Below are positions 17,894 through 26,490 of a stretch of DNA of 64,000 nt, in pieces (within the stretch, counting starts at the first letter, position 1; each line of letters opens with the position of its first letter). Source of the DNA: Parafrankia elaeagni (GTDB taxonomy: Bacteria > Actinomycetota > Actinomycetes > Frankiales > Frankiaceae). The stretch covers positions 155,718-219,717 of the forward strand of contig NZ_KB893670.1 of assembly GCF_000374165.1 (NCBI RefSeq), in the 5' to 3' direction. The notes under the pieces are model-generated. The model ran no database searches and was not told the DNA's origin. It saw only the letters and a program-made list of their open reading frames with translations. Both the position numbers and the translations under genes were made by a program.

Positions 17894-18853
17894 ATGGGGC
17901 GGGTCCTGTTGGCCAAGCCGCGCGGCTACTGCGCGGGTGTCGATCGCGCGGTCCAGACCGTCGAGAAGGCACTCGATCTGTACGGGTCGCCGGTGTATGT
18001 ACGCAAGCAGATCGTGCACAACGCCCACGTCGTCAAGACGTTGGAAGCCAAGGGCGCGATCTTCGTTGACGAGACCGACGAGGTGCCGCATGGCGCCACG
18101 GTGGTGTTCTCGGCGCACGGCGTGGCACCGACGGTCCATGAGGAGGCAGCCTCGCGTCAGCTCCGCACCATCGACGCGACGTGCCCCCTTGTCACCAAGG
18201 TGCACTCCGAGGCTCGCCGATTCGCCAAGGAGGATCTGGACATCCTCCTGATCGGTCATGAGGGCCACGAGGAGGTGGTGGGCACCACCGGCCAGGCGCC
18301 GGACCGCATTCATCTTGTGGACGGTCCGGAGGACGCGGCTGCGGTGAAGGTCCGGGACCCGAAGCGGGTCGCGTTCCTGTCGCAGACGACGCTGTCCGTT
18401 GACGAGACGATGACCACGGTGAACGCACTGCGTGAGCGGTTCCCGCATCTGCAGGGTCCACCGAACTCCGACATCTGCTACGCCACCCAGAACCGTCAGG
18501 TGGCCGTGAAGGAGATCGCCGAGAAGGTCGACCTCCTGATCGTCGTCGGCTCGCCGAACTCGTCCAACTCGGTCCGACTCGTCGAGGTCGCCCTCGACGC
18601 CGGGGCACCGAAGTCCTACCTGGTGGACGATTCCACCGAGGTGGACGAGAGCTGGCTCGACGGCGTCGAGACGGTCGGTGTGACGAGCGGGGCGTCCGTA
18701 CCCGAGGAACTGGTCACAGGCGTCATGGCCTGGCTGGCCGGCCACGGGTTCAACGACGTGGAGGAAGTCACCTCCGCCGACGAGCACCTCCTGTTCGCCC
18801 TCCCGCCGGAACTGCGCCGGGACATGCGTGCCCGCGAGCGGGCCACGGGCTGA
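17894..18853 (+). CDS. ispH: 4-hydroxy-3-methylbut-2-enyl diphosphate reductase IspH (LytB)
   Basis: This 319-residue iron-sulfur enzyme carries out the last step of the MEP isoprenoid pathway. The three cluster cysteines are in [11 protein letters not shown] (residue 13), [16 protein letters not shown] and [11 protein letters not shown]. The conserved [17 protein letters not shown] and [12 protein letters not shown] blocks and [15 protein letters not shown] are also present. The ATG start gives the canonical N-terminus [12 protein letters not shown]. It is divergent from xseA. Confidence 0.97.
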   Translation: MGRVLLAKPRGYCAGVDRAVQTVEKALDLYGSPVYVRKQIVHNAHVVKTLEAKGAIFVDETDEVPHGATVVFSAHGVAPTVHEEAASRQLRTIDATCPLVTKVHSEARRFAKEDLDILLIGHEGHEEVVGTTGQAPDRIHLVDGPEDAAAVKVRDPKRVAFLSQTTLSVDETMTTVNALRERFPHLQGPPNSDICYATQNRQVAVKEIAEKVDLLIVVGSPNSSNSVRLVEVALDAGAPKSYLVDDSTEVDESWLDGVETVGVTSGASVPEELVTGVMAWLAGHGFNDVEEVTSADEHLLFALPPELRRDMRARERATG

Positions 18854-19298
18854 GTTCAGCTCACCTTCCGACTCCGCGCCGGGTTCGGGCCGGCCGCCAG
18901 CTCACACAGTGGCGGCCAGGCCGGGCCCGGCGCCTTTTTGCGCCGCCGGCCCGTCTGCGCCGCCGGCCCGTCTGCGCCGCCGGCCCGCTCTCCCGCCCTC
19001 CGGTGGGAGCACGATCGGGCCCTCGGCACCCGAAGGTCCCGCCTGCACGGCCCGGCCACCCCGGCGGGTGCCGCGGGGCTCCTCACGGGTCGACGCGGGC
19101 GCGACGGGGCACCGCGGCCGGGCCACCCGTCCCCGCGGCGCGGTGTGACGATCGCCTGCGGCGGCCTCGGCCGAGGCGACGGATGCTCCTGATGTCCTAG
19201 GGTCGGCAGTGGCCGGCCTGCGCCCCGGACGCGTCCGCGGGTGGCCGGGTCGGCGACCAGCCAGACCAAGGTTGACGGACATCTCGGGAGATCGGCGT
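18854..19298. other. Intergenic region between ispH and fumC
   Basis: About 445 bases hold the 17-bp repeat near the ispH end and otherwise GC-rich sequence without a recognisable gene. The fumC promoter must lie here, but no convincing hexamers stand out. Confidence 0.5.
18941..18990. repeat. 17-bp tandem repeat, three copies, 3' of ispH
   Basis: The unit cgccgccggcccgtctg is at 18941-18957 and 18958-18974, with a third copy diverging near 18988. It lies about 90 bases after the ispH stop. Confidence 0.92.
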
Positions 19299-19319
19299 AT
19301 GAGCGAGCAGGCGTCATGA
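19299..19319 (+). CDS. Six-codon leader ORF (MSEQAS) overlapping the fumC start
   Basis: ATGAGCGAGCAGG occurs twice, at 19299 and at 19316. The upstream copy begins a six-residue ORF whose stop overlaps the fumC ATG as TCATGA. The GGGAG motif just before 19299 is correctly spaced for the leader ORF, not for fumC. Translational coupling of fumC to this mini-ORF is plausible but unproven; it could also be a neutral duplication. Confidence 0.45.
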   Translation: MSEQAS

Positions 19320-20707
19320 GCGAGCAGGAATACCGCATCGAGCACGACAGCATGGGTGACGTGCGGGTGCCGGCCGCGGCGAAGTGGCGTGCGCAGACCC
19401 AGCGCGCGGTCGAGAACTTCCCTGTCTCCGGCCAGCGGATCTCCCGCGCCCACATCGCCGCGCTCGCCCGGATCAAGGCCGCCGCGGCCACCGTGAACGC
19501 GAAGCTCGGCGTGCTGGACGGCGACATCGCCGCGGCGATCGCCCAGGCCGCCGGCGAGGTGGCCCGCGGCGACTGGGACGACCAGTTCCCCCTCGACGTC
19601 TTCCAGACCGGCAGCGGCACCTCGTCGAACATGAACACCAACGAGGTGCTGGCCTCGCTCGCCTCCGAGCGCCTCGGGCGGGCCGTCCACCCGAACGACC
19701 ACGTGAACGCCTCGCAGTCGTCCAACGACGTGTTCCCGTCGTCGATCCACGTGGCGGCGACCCAGGGCATCGTGCACGAGCTGATCCCCGCCCTCGACCA
19801 CCTGGCCGTCTCACTGGAGCGCAAGGCCGCGGCGTTCGCCAACGTGGTCAAGTCGGGCCGCACCCACCTGATGGACGCCACCCCGGTGACCCTCGGCCAG
19901 GAGTTCGGCGGCTACGCGGCCGCGGTCCGCCTCGGCGTCGAGCGGCTGAACGCGGCGCTGCCCCGGATCGGTGAGCTGCCGCTCGGTGGGACGGCGGTCG
20001 GCACCGGCATCAACACCCCGCCCGGCTTCTCCGCGGCCGTCATCGGGGAGCTCGCGGCCTCCACGGGCCTGCCGCTGACGGAGGCACGCAACCACTTCGA
20101 GGCGCAGGCCTCCCGTGACGGGCTGGTCGAGGCGTCCGGCGTGCTGCGGGTGATCGCGGTGTCGCTCTACAAGATCTCCAACGACCTGCGGTGGGCGTCC
20201 TCGGGCCCGCGGGCCGGGCTCGGCGAGATCCGGCTGCCCGACCTGCAGCCCGGCTCGTCGATCATGCCGGGCAAGGTGAACCCGGTCATTCCCGAGGCGG
20301 TCTGCCAGGTCGTCGCGCAGGTCGTCGGCAACGACGCCGCGGTGGCGTTCGGCGGCTCGGCCGGCAACTTCGAGCTCAACGTGATGCTGCCGGTCATCGC
20401 GCGCAATCTGCTGGAGTCGATCCACATCCTGTCGACGATCAGCCGCCTTTTCGCCGACCGGTGCATCGACGGCATCGAGGCGGACGAGGAGCGCTGCCGC
20501 CGGTATGCGGAGTCCTCGCCGTCGATCGTCACCCCGTTGAACAAGTACATCGGCTACGAGGAGGCGGCGAAGGTCGCCAAGCTGTCGCTGGCCGAGGAGA
20601 AGACGATCCGCGAGGTGGTGCTCGAGCGCGGCTACATCGCGGCGGGCAAGCTCACCGAGGAGGAGCTCGACCGGGCGCTGGACGTCCTGTCGATGACGCA
20701 CCCGTAG
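19316..20707 (+). CDS. fumC: Class II fumarate hydratase FumC
   Basis: This 463-residue iron-independent fumarase interconverts fumarate and malate in the TCA cycle. The superfamily signature [15 protein letters not shown] lies at about residues 313-327. [14 protein letters not shown] near 100, the substrate-site block [19 protein letters not shown] and [18 protein letters not shown] are typical of fumarases rather than aspartases. The ATG at 19316 matches the family N-terminus. It is followed by a strong hairpin terminator. Confidence 0.97.
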   Translation: MSEQEYRIEHDSMGDVRVPAAAKWRAQTQRAVENFPVSGQRISRAHIAALARIKAAAATVNAKLGVLDGDIAAAIAQAAGEVARGDWDDQFPLDVFQTGSGTSSNMNTNEVLASLASERLGRAVHPNDHVNASQSSNDVFPSSIHVAATQGIVHELIPALDHLAVSLERKAAAFANVVKSGRTHLMDATPVTLGQEFGGYAAAVRLGVERLNAALPRIGELPLGGTAVGTGINTPPGFSAAVIGELAASTGLPLTEARNHFEAQASRDGLVEASGVLRVIAVSLYKISNDLRWASSGPRAGLGEIRLPDLQPGSSIMPGKVNPVIPEAVCQVVAQVVGNDAAVAFGGSAGNFELNVMLPVIARNLLESIHILSTISRLFADRCIDGIEADEERCRRYAESSPSIVTPLNKYIGYEEAAKVAKLSLAEEKTIREVVLERGYIAAGKLTEEELDRALDVLSMTHP

Positions 20708-20744
20708 CCGGCAGGCACAGGCTGGCCTGCACAGGCACATTCCC

Positions 20745-20781
20745 GAACCGGCTCCCCGCAGCAGCTGCGGGGAGCCGGTTC
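20745..20781 (+). terminator. Strong hairpin downstream of fumC
   Basis: A perfect 16-bp inverted repeat (20745-20760 with 20766-20781; arm gaaccggctccccgca) surrounds a 5-base loop. It starts 38 bases after the fumC stop. It lacks a U-tract, as is common for terminators in GC-rich actinobacteria. Confidence 0.8.
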
Positions 20782-21140
20782 TCATGCCGACGCCGTCCCC
20801 CGCGGGCCGGCACCGGGGCCGCGGGAGCCGTGGAAGACCCCCCAGCCAGCCTCCACGACCTCCGCGGCCCCGATGCATGTCCAACGAGGCACCGGAGCTT
20901 TCGTTACGGCCTCCGCCGCGGATTTTCCGACTGCCCCGCCGGTGGGGGGGCACCATGGGACCACTTCACCCCCGTCCGCCGATATGTGACCATGGGCACT
21001 CAGATACCAACTCGGCGCGCCAGATGTGTCGATGTGGGGACCCGGGAGGGAAAAGAACGTAACAACACCAGCCGCCGTGCGTTCCAGGCCGGATGGGCGG
21101 ATAGCCTCGGGCGACACGACAAATGACAGGGGGAAACGAC
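20782..21140. other. Intergenic region upstream of sthA
   Basis: About 360 bases between the fumC terminator and sthA. No gene or RNA is recognised. The segment ends in aggggg, the ribosome-binding site used to choose the sthA start. Confidence 0.5.
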
Positions 21141-22553
21141 GTGCATGAGGTCGATGTCCTTGTCATCGGTTCCGGTCCCGGCGGGCAGAAGGCTGCCATC
21201 GCCGCGGCCAAGCTCGGGCGCAGCGTCGCGGTCGTCGACAAGCGGGACATGATCGGCGGCGTCTGCATCAACACGGGAACGATCCCGTCCAAGACGCTGC
21301 GCGAAGCGGTCATGTACCTGACGGGTCTGGCGCAGCGCGAGGTCTACGGACAGAGCTACCGACTCAAGGACGAGATCACCGTCTCGGACCTCTCGGCGCG
21401 AACCCAGCATGTGATCGGCCGCGAGATCGACGTGATCCGCAGCCAGCTCACGCGCAACCGGGTCCAGGTCCTCTCCGGCCTCGCCACGTTTCTCGACCCG
21501 CACACCGTGAGCGTGCGGGGACAGGGTGGCGTCGAGGAACGACAGGTCCGCGCGAACAAGATCATCATTGCCACCGGCACCCGGCCGGCGCGGCCGGAGT
21601 CCGTCGACTTCGACGGCCGCACGGTGGTCGACAGCGACCAGATCCTCGACCTCGACCGCATCCCGGGCTCGATGGTGGTGGTCGGTGCCGGCGTGATCGG
21701 CATCGAGTACGCCTCGATGTTCGCGGCCCTGGGCACCAAGGTCACCGTCGTGGAACGGCGCGACCGGATGCTGGACTTCTGCGACCTGGAGATCATCGAG
21801 GCCCTCAAGTACCAGCTGCGTGATCTCGCGGTGACCTTCCGGTTCCGGGAGTCCGTGGTCTCGGTCGAGCGCCACAACGGGGGCACGCTCACCCTGCTGG
21901 AGAGCGGCAAGAAGATCCCCGCCGACACGGTCATGTACTCGGCCGGCAGGCAGGGGCTCACCGAGGTGCTGCAACTGCGCAACGCCGGGCTCACCGCGGA
22001 CAACCGCGGCCGCATCCTGGTCGGCCCGGACTTCCGCACCGAGGTCGACCACATCTACGCGGTCGGCGATGTGATCGGCTTCCCCGCGCTGGCGGCGACG
22101 TCCATGGAGCAGGGGCGGCTGGCCGCCTACGCCGCCTGCGGCGAGCCGTCGACGGGGATGCGGGCCGAGCTGATGCCGATCGGCATCTACACGATTCCCG
22201 AGATCTCCTACGTGGGCAGCACCGAGGACGAGCTGACCGAGCAGGCCGTGCCGTTCGAGGTCGGGGTCGCCCGCTACCGCGAACTCGCCCGCGGCGCGAT
22301 CCTCGGTGACTCGTACGGAATGCTGAAGCTGCTGGTCAGCCCGGAGGACGGTCGGCTGCTCGGCATCCACGTCTTCGGGACGGGCGCGACCGAGCTGGTC
22401 CACATCGGGCAGGCCGTCATGGGGTGCGGCGGGACGGTGCACTACCTCGTCGACACCGTCTTCAACTACCCGACCCTCGCCGAGTCGTACAAGGTCGCGG
22501 CGCTCGACGCGATGAACAAGATGCGGGCGGTGGCGCGTATCTCCGCCCACTGA
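21141..22553 (+). CDS. sthA: Soluble pyridine nucleotide transhydrogenase SthA
   Basis: This flavoprotein disulfide-reductase-fold enzyme exchanges reducing equivalents between NADH and NADP+. The FAD motif [17 protein letters not shown] is at the N-terminus. The redox region reads [18 protein letters not shown], with one cysteine only, which separates SthA from lipoamide dehydrogenase. A second dinucleotide motif is [20 protein letters not shown]. The GTG at 21141 has aggggg eight bases upstream and gives about 470 residues; an in-frame ATG at 21123 lies over that site and is less likely. It is convergent with the DUF3616 gene. Confidence 0.92.
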   Translation: MHEVDVLVIGSGPGGQKAAIAAAKLGRSVAVVDKRDMIGGVCINTGTIPSKTLREAVMYLTGLAQREVYGQSYRLKDEITVSDLSARTQHVIGREIDVIRSQLTRNRVQVLSGLATFLDPHTVSVRGQGGVEERQVRANKIIIATGTRPARPESVDFDGRTVVDSDQILDLDRIPGSMVVVGAGVIGIEYASMFAALGTKVTVVERRDRMLDFCDLEIIEALKYQLRDLAVTFRFRESVVSVERHNGGTLTLLESGKKIPADTVMYSAGRQGLTEVLQLRNAGLTADNRGRILVGPDFRTEVDHIYAVGDVIGFPALAATSMEQGRLAAYAACGEPSTGMRAELMPIGIYTIPEISYVGSTEDELTEQAVPFEVGVARYRELARGAILGDSYGMLKLLVSPEDGRLLGIHVFGTGATELVHIGQAVMGCGGTVHYLVDTVFNYPTLAESYKVAALDAMNKMRAVARISAH

Positions 22554-22583
22554 GACCGCCTCCGCCCACGCGGACGCACCCGG

Positions 22584-23681
22584 TCAGCCGCCTGCCGGCG
22601 GGAGCGGCACGATGTCCGCCAGGATCTCGTGGCGGTGCCGCCGGCGAGCGGGGGCCGGGCTGTCGTGAATCACCAGCAGGGCGTCCTGGCCCGAACCGGC
22701 GGGGTCGGGCATCAGGCTGATGCCCTCGGCGTGGTCCAGCCCGTCGCCGTAGGGGATGTCGAGGATCTTCTCGATCTCCTTGTCGTGCACGACGACGGAC
22801 GTCTCGGCCTGCGCCGCGCCCCGCCAGACATAGACCCGGACCGGGCCGTCGAGATCCATCGTCGGGCCGGCGAGCAGGAGCAGGTCGTCGCCGTGGGCCG
22901 CCATGTCCCGCACGCCGAGGCCGCCGAGGTCCAGGAAGTGCTTGCGGTAGCCGCCGCCGCCGAGCGGCGCGAGCACCAGGTCCTGGCCGTCGCTGCCGGC
23001 GACGCGCAGTTCGAGGACGACCGCCCAGCCGCGCAGCACCGGCCCCCGCAGGCCCAGGTAGATCCGTTCGCCGACGACAGCCAGGCCTTCGATGTCCAGG
23101 CCGTTGTCCTTGCTGGGGATGCGCAGGAAGGGCCCGAGGTGCGGGTCGTCGCGCAGCGCCCGGGTGAGCCTGGTGGGCTTGCTCAGGCCGAGGGCGGCCG
23201 CGGTCAGCGGCGCACCGGTGGCGGAGGTGGGATCCGGGGCGGTGGCGGCGAGCACCGGGCCGTCCTCGGTGTCCAGGATCGGGATCCGACCGACGAGGTG
23301 GCGGTTCGCGTTGTTACTGACCCGGGCGAGCCGGGCGAGGGCGGTCTCGGTCGCGTGCTCGGGTCGCACCCGCTTGCGGGTCCGGGCGTGCGAGCCGGTG
23401 AACCACAGGTAGCCGCCGGCGAGGTCGAGACCCTCGATGTCGATCTCGGGCACCACGCCGTGTTCGTCGGGCGGCTCGGGCAGGGGCAGGAAGTCCCCGA
23501 CGGCGAAGCTCACGTGCCCGTCGAAGACTTCCCCGTCCGCCGACAGGGTGAGTCGCTCGATCGTCACCGTCTCGTCCCCGCCGAGCCACAGGTGCCGACC
23601 GTCGACCCGAAGCGTTGACAGCGACTCGGCGATGTCCATGACCGCCCCGTCGTCGACGAACCGGATCGGTACCGTACCCAC
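22584..23681 (-). CDS. DUF3616 domain protein
   Basis: This 365-residue protein looks like a beta-propeller-type domain with repeated VxxDLxxLxVxGRHLWLGGDE-like strands. The blocks DIEGLAVVGERIYLGLRGPVL and DHAEGISLMPDPA are typical of DUF3616. No signal peptide or catalytic motif is visible. Family function is unknown. It ends 30 bases from sthA on the opposite strand, and the NUDIX-like gene lies 41 bases upstream on the same strand, so the two may be cotranscribed. Confidence 0.85.
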   Translation of the reverse strand: MGTVPIRFVDDGAVMDIAESLSTLRVDGRHLWLGGDETVTIERLTLSADGEVFDGHVSFAVGDFLPLPEPPDEHGVVPEIDIEGLDLAGGYLWFTGSHARTRKRVRPEHATETALARLARVSNNANRHLVGRIPILDTEDGPVLAATAPDPTSATGAPLTAAALGLSKPTRLTRALRDDPHLGPFLRIPSKDNGLDIEGLAVVGERIYLGLRGPVLRGWAVVLELRVAGSDGQDLVLAPLGGGGYRKHFLDLGGLGVRDMAAHGDDLLLLAGPTMDLDGPVRVYVWRGAAQAETSVVVHDKEIEKILDIPYGDGLDHAEGISLMPDPAGSGQDALLVIHDSPAPARRRHRHEILADIVPLPPAGG

Positions 23682-23722
23682 GCCTGCCCCCTCCGCCTGT
23701 GCCCGCCACCGGCGCCGGACGG

Positions 23723-24274
23723 TCAGACGCGGGCGCGGGCGGACTCCAGCCGCAGCTTGTCACCCAGCTTGCCCCGCACGTCGGCGATGTTCACCCAACG
23801 CCGGGAGATCCCTTTCCCGGTGAGCTGCCCGAGGGGATGGTCGGCGAGGTGCAGCAGGAACGTGGCCTCGTAGTGGACGTGCTCCGGTTCGCGCCGGGAC
23901 GGCACCGCGTCGACCGGGTACGGGGTGACGTCAACCGGCAGCACGCTCGCCGGGATCAGGCCGTTGGTCTCCACCTCCGCCTGGTCCGTCAGATGCCGCA
24001 GGGCCGCGCCCAGCAACGACTGGTCCTCCTGGTCGACGTGTCCGCCGGGCAGCCGCCAGGCCGGGGCCGCGCGGCCCTTCGTCTGCAGCACCTGCCAGTC
24101 GGGCGACACAAGGACCGCGCTGCAGGTGACATGCGCCGGAGTGGTGGACGTACTGGCGATGGGTGGGCCGTGGAGTGCCAGCACGATCAGCGAGCGCAGG
24201 AGATCCCGCTCGTCGGGATTGGCCTCGATGTACTCCAGAGCCATACCGATCACCGCATTGTTCGTGACCGTCAC
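23723..24274 (-). CDS. NUDIX-fold protein with degenerate NUDIX box
   Basis: From the GTG at 24274 this is about 183 residues; an ATG at 24244 is an alternative. The segment WRLPGGHVDQEDQSLLGAAL followed by RHLTDQAEVE occupies the NUDIX-box position. The critical R-E-x-x-E-E is replaced by R-H-L-T-D-Q, so the standard metal-binding glutamates are missing. The rest (AVLVSPDWQVLQTK before the box, HVHYEATFLLHL after it) fits the NUDIX fold. It may be a binding or regulatory protein rather than a hydrolase. Confidence 0.75.
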   Translation of the reverse strand: MTVTNNAVIGMALEYIEANPDERDLLRSLIVLALHGPPIASTSTTPAHVTCSAVLVSPDWQVLQTKGRAAPAWRLPGGHVDQEDQSLLGAALRHLTDQAEVETNGLIPASVLPVDVTPYPVDAVPSRREPEHVHYEATFLLHLADHPLGQLTGKGISRRWVNIADVRGKLGDKLRLESARARV

Positions 24275-24713
24275 AAATGGAACGTACAGGTGTAAGACGC
24301 CCCACACACCCCCTGGCCGGGTGTACACCGAGGTGCTTTCATCCCTACACGGCCACCGTCCCCACACAACAACAATAGCTGCACATCAGGACATATCCAG
24401 GCAAAAGGGAATGACCAGCTGGCCTGACGATCCCCTCATCACGCACCGCGTCGCTCACCGCAGGGCGCACCGCCTCACGGCCCGGGATCGCCACACGGCG
24501 CCGTCCCCTCGGCCCGACCCGGCCCGGCGCGGCGCGGCCCGGCGCGGCGCGGCCCGGCGGGGGCCGGGACAGAGCGGGTCACCTTGGTGACAGGATGAGT
24601 CGCGGTCGGACGATATGCCGCTATGGTGTGATCGTTGATCTTGCGCGATCAGGCCGCCCCGGACGGGTGGCGCCGGGCAGTCGCGCCGCGTGCGAGCAGG
24701 GGAGTGACCGGGC
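24275..24713. other. Divergent intergenic region with 15-bp repeats
   Basis: About 440 bases separate the NUDIX-like gene and the lipoprotein gene. The unit ggcccggcgcggcgc is repeated at 24521-24535 and 24536-24550, with a partial third copy. The stretch around 24360-24420 is locally AT-rich and may carry the promoter of the leftward gene. No gene is evident. Confidence 0.6.
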
Positions 24714-25319
24714 ATGCCGAACATCACCCGCACCCAGATCCGGCGGGTCGTCGGAGGCGGGCGGGGGCCGCGTCTCCTCGTCGCGATGGGAGTGGCGGCG
24801 GCAGCCGTCACCCTGGCGGGCTGCGGCGGCGACGGCGACGCGCTGGACGACATCCCCCAGCCGTCGGTGTCGACCCGGCCCACGCTGCCGGCCGACCTGT
24901 CCTCGGCCCTCCCGACGGGCATTCCCACCTCGCTGCCGAGCGGGATCCCGACAGTCGTCCCGACAGCCGTCCCGACCTCGCTGCCCGGCGTCGGACGGAT
25001 CGACACCGCCACCGGCGCCGACGCGCTGAAGGGCACCAACATCCCGCCCGGCTTCCCGGTCCCGCCCGGCGCCACCGTCGAGGTGGGTGCGACCGGCGGC
25101 AGCCACTCGACCGTGACGATGCGGGGGGTGAGCAGCGACGCCGTCCGCACCTTCTACCGCCAGGCGCTGCCGGCCGCCGGCTACGAGATCACCTCGGATG
25201 TCGGCGTCCCCGGCGTCGCCAGCTCCCTCGGGTTCCGGGGCAACGGAGTGACGGGGACCATCGGCGCCGCCGGGTCCGGCTCCACGAACGGCGTCGCGGT
25301 GGTCTTCGAAAAGCAGTGA
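24714..25319 (+). CDS. Putative lipoprotein with Pro/Thr-rich linker
   Basis: This 201-residue protein has a signal sequence ending in the lipobox LAGC at about residues 34-37, so it is probably lipid-anchored outside the membrane. A low-complexity linker with repeated LPTGIPTSLPSGIPTVVPT follows. The C-terminal globular part contains GTNIPPGFPVPPGATVEVG and RTFYRQALPAAGYEI, a pattern seen in small exported proteins of unknown function. It is convergent with the adenylate-kinase gene, 20 bases away. Confidence 0.75.
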   Translation: MPNITRTQIRRVVGGGRGPRLLVAMGVAAAAVTLAGCGGDGDALDDIPQPSVSTRPTLPADLSSALPTGIPTSLPSGIPTVVPTAVPTSLPGVGRIDTATGADALKGTNIPPGFPVPPGATVEVGATGGSHSTVTMRGVSSDAVRTFYRQALPAAGYEITSDVGVPGVASSLGFRGNGVTGTIGAAGSGSTNGVAVVFEKQ

Positions 25320-25338
25320 CCCGGCCCGCCGCGGCCGC

Positions 25339-26097
25339 TCAGCCGGCGGAGCGGTCGGCTCCGGCCGGCTGGTCCTCCGGCCGGCCGGCCACCTGACCGG
25401 CCACCTGACCGGCGGAGCGGCGCGCGGCACCGGCCGTGGGCCGTGCCGCCAGCGAGCGGGGGGCCGGCAGGTCGAAGTGGTCGCGGATCTCGGACTGCAC
25501 CTCCAGCACCGACCGGCGGGCGTCCACCACGGCCACATGCTCCTTGCGCTGGAAGATCTCCATCACCGGACGGGTCTTCATGTGGTAGTCGGAGAGCCGG
25601 ACCGCGAGGGCCTCCGGGTTGTCGTCGGAGCGGGTCACGAGCGCACCGCCGCAGACGTCGCAGGTGTCCTCCACCTGCGGACGGCTGGCGATCAGGTTGT
25701 AGTCGAGGCCACACCGCGAGCACAGCCGCCGGGCCAGCACCCGGCGCACGACCTCCTCGTCGGGCAGGTCGAGGTAGATCACCCCGTCGATGTCGTAGCT
25801 CTCGAGGAAGAACTCCGCCTGACGGGCGTTGCGCGGGAAGCCGTCGATGATGAACCCGTAGTTCCAGTCGTGCTCGGTAAGCCGGGTCCGGACCACCGAC
25901 TCGACGAGGTCGTCACCGACCAGGTGGCCGCTGGCGACGATCCGCCGGACCTGCGCGCCGATCTTCGTGTGGTTCTGCACGTTCCAGCGGAAGACGTCTC
26001 CGACGCTGATGTGCACCAGGTCGAGCTCGTCGGCCATCAGCTTCGCCTGGGTACCCTTGCCGCTACCCTGCACGCCCATGATCACGAACTTGCGCAA
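25339..26097 (-). CDS. Adenylate-kinase-family nucleotide kinase with zinc LID
   Basis: The P-loop GVQGSGKGTQAKLM is at residues 8-21, the NMP-binding segment is HISVGDVFRWNV, and the conserved FIIDGFPRNARQAEFF follows. The LID domain carries two Cys pairs, CSRC and CDVC, which together form a likely four-Cys zinc site. The start is probably the TTG at 26097: GGGGAGG lies just upstream and the family N-terminus LRKFVIMGVQG follows directly. A C-terminal tail of about 40 low-complexity residues (AGQVAGQVAG) is unusual. Many actinobacterial housekeeping Adk enzymes have no zinc LID, so this may be a second, specialised kinase. Confidence 0.82.
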   Translation of the reverse strand: MRKFVIMGVQGSGKGTQAKLMADELDLVHISVGDVFRWNVQNHTKIGAQVRRIVASGHLVGDDLVESVVRTRLTEHDWNYGFIIDGFPRNARQAEFFLESYDIDGVIYLDLPDEEVVRRVLARRLCSRCGLDYNLIASRPQVEDTCDVCGGALVTRSDDNPEALAVRLSDYHMKTRPVMEIFQRKEHVAVVDARRSVLEVQSEIRDHFDLPAPRSLAARPTAGAARRSAGQVAGQVAGRPEDQPAGADRSAG

Positions 26098-26490
26098 CGT
26101 GCCTCCCCGCGTGCTCGACGGCCTGTGGTCAGTGGCCCCCGCCCCAGCACGTACCCCCAAGAATGATGCCGGACGGAATTGTGCCCCCGGGCATCCGGCG
26201 GGCACGTTCGGAGGGATTTCCCGGCGCGCCGGGACGCGACATCCGCCACCCCCACTCGGGTGTACTCACCTGTGACATCCGGATGACGGATCGGTGGCTG
26301 CCGGGAGTTGCCGGCGACACCCCGCGTACCCGCTTCTACCAGGACGATGTCGTCCAATACGGGGAGCCGGCTGCGGCCGGGCGACGCCTACCCGGCAGGA
26401 TGGAGAGGCGCGGTTTCGCGCGAGGATTCGGGACGGGTGGGACAGCCGCGGCCGCGGTGGGGACTCCCGGATCGCACGAAGGAGATTCGG
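26098..26490. other. Divergent intergenic region
   Basis: About 390 bases lie between the adenylate-kinase-like gene and the lipoprotein gene at 26491. The right end carries AAGGAG six bases before that GTG. Otherwise nothing is recognised. Confidence 0.5.

Noticed and set aside
24521..24560. Direct repeats considered as a CRISPR array
   Set aside because: The units are 15 bp, adjacent and without spacers. No cas gene is present.
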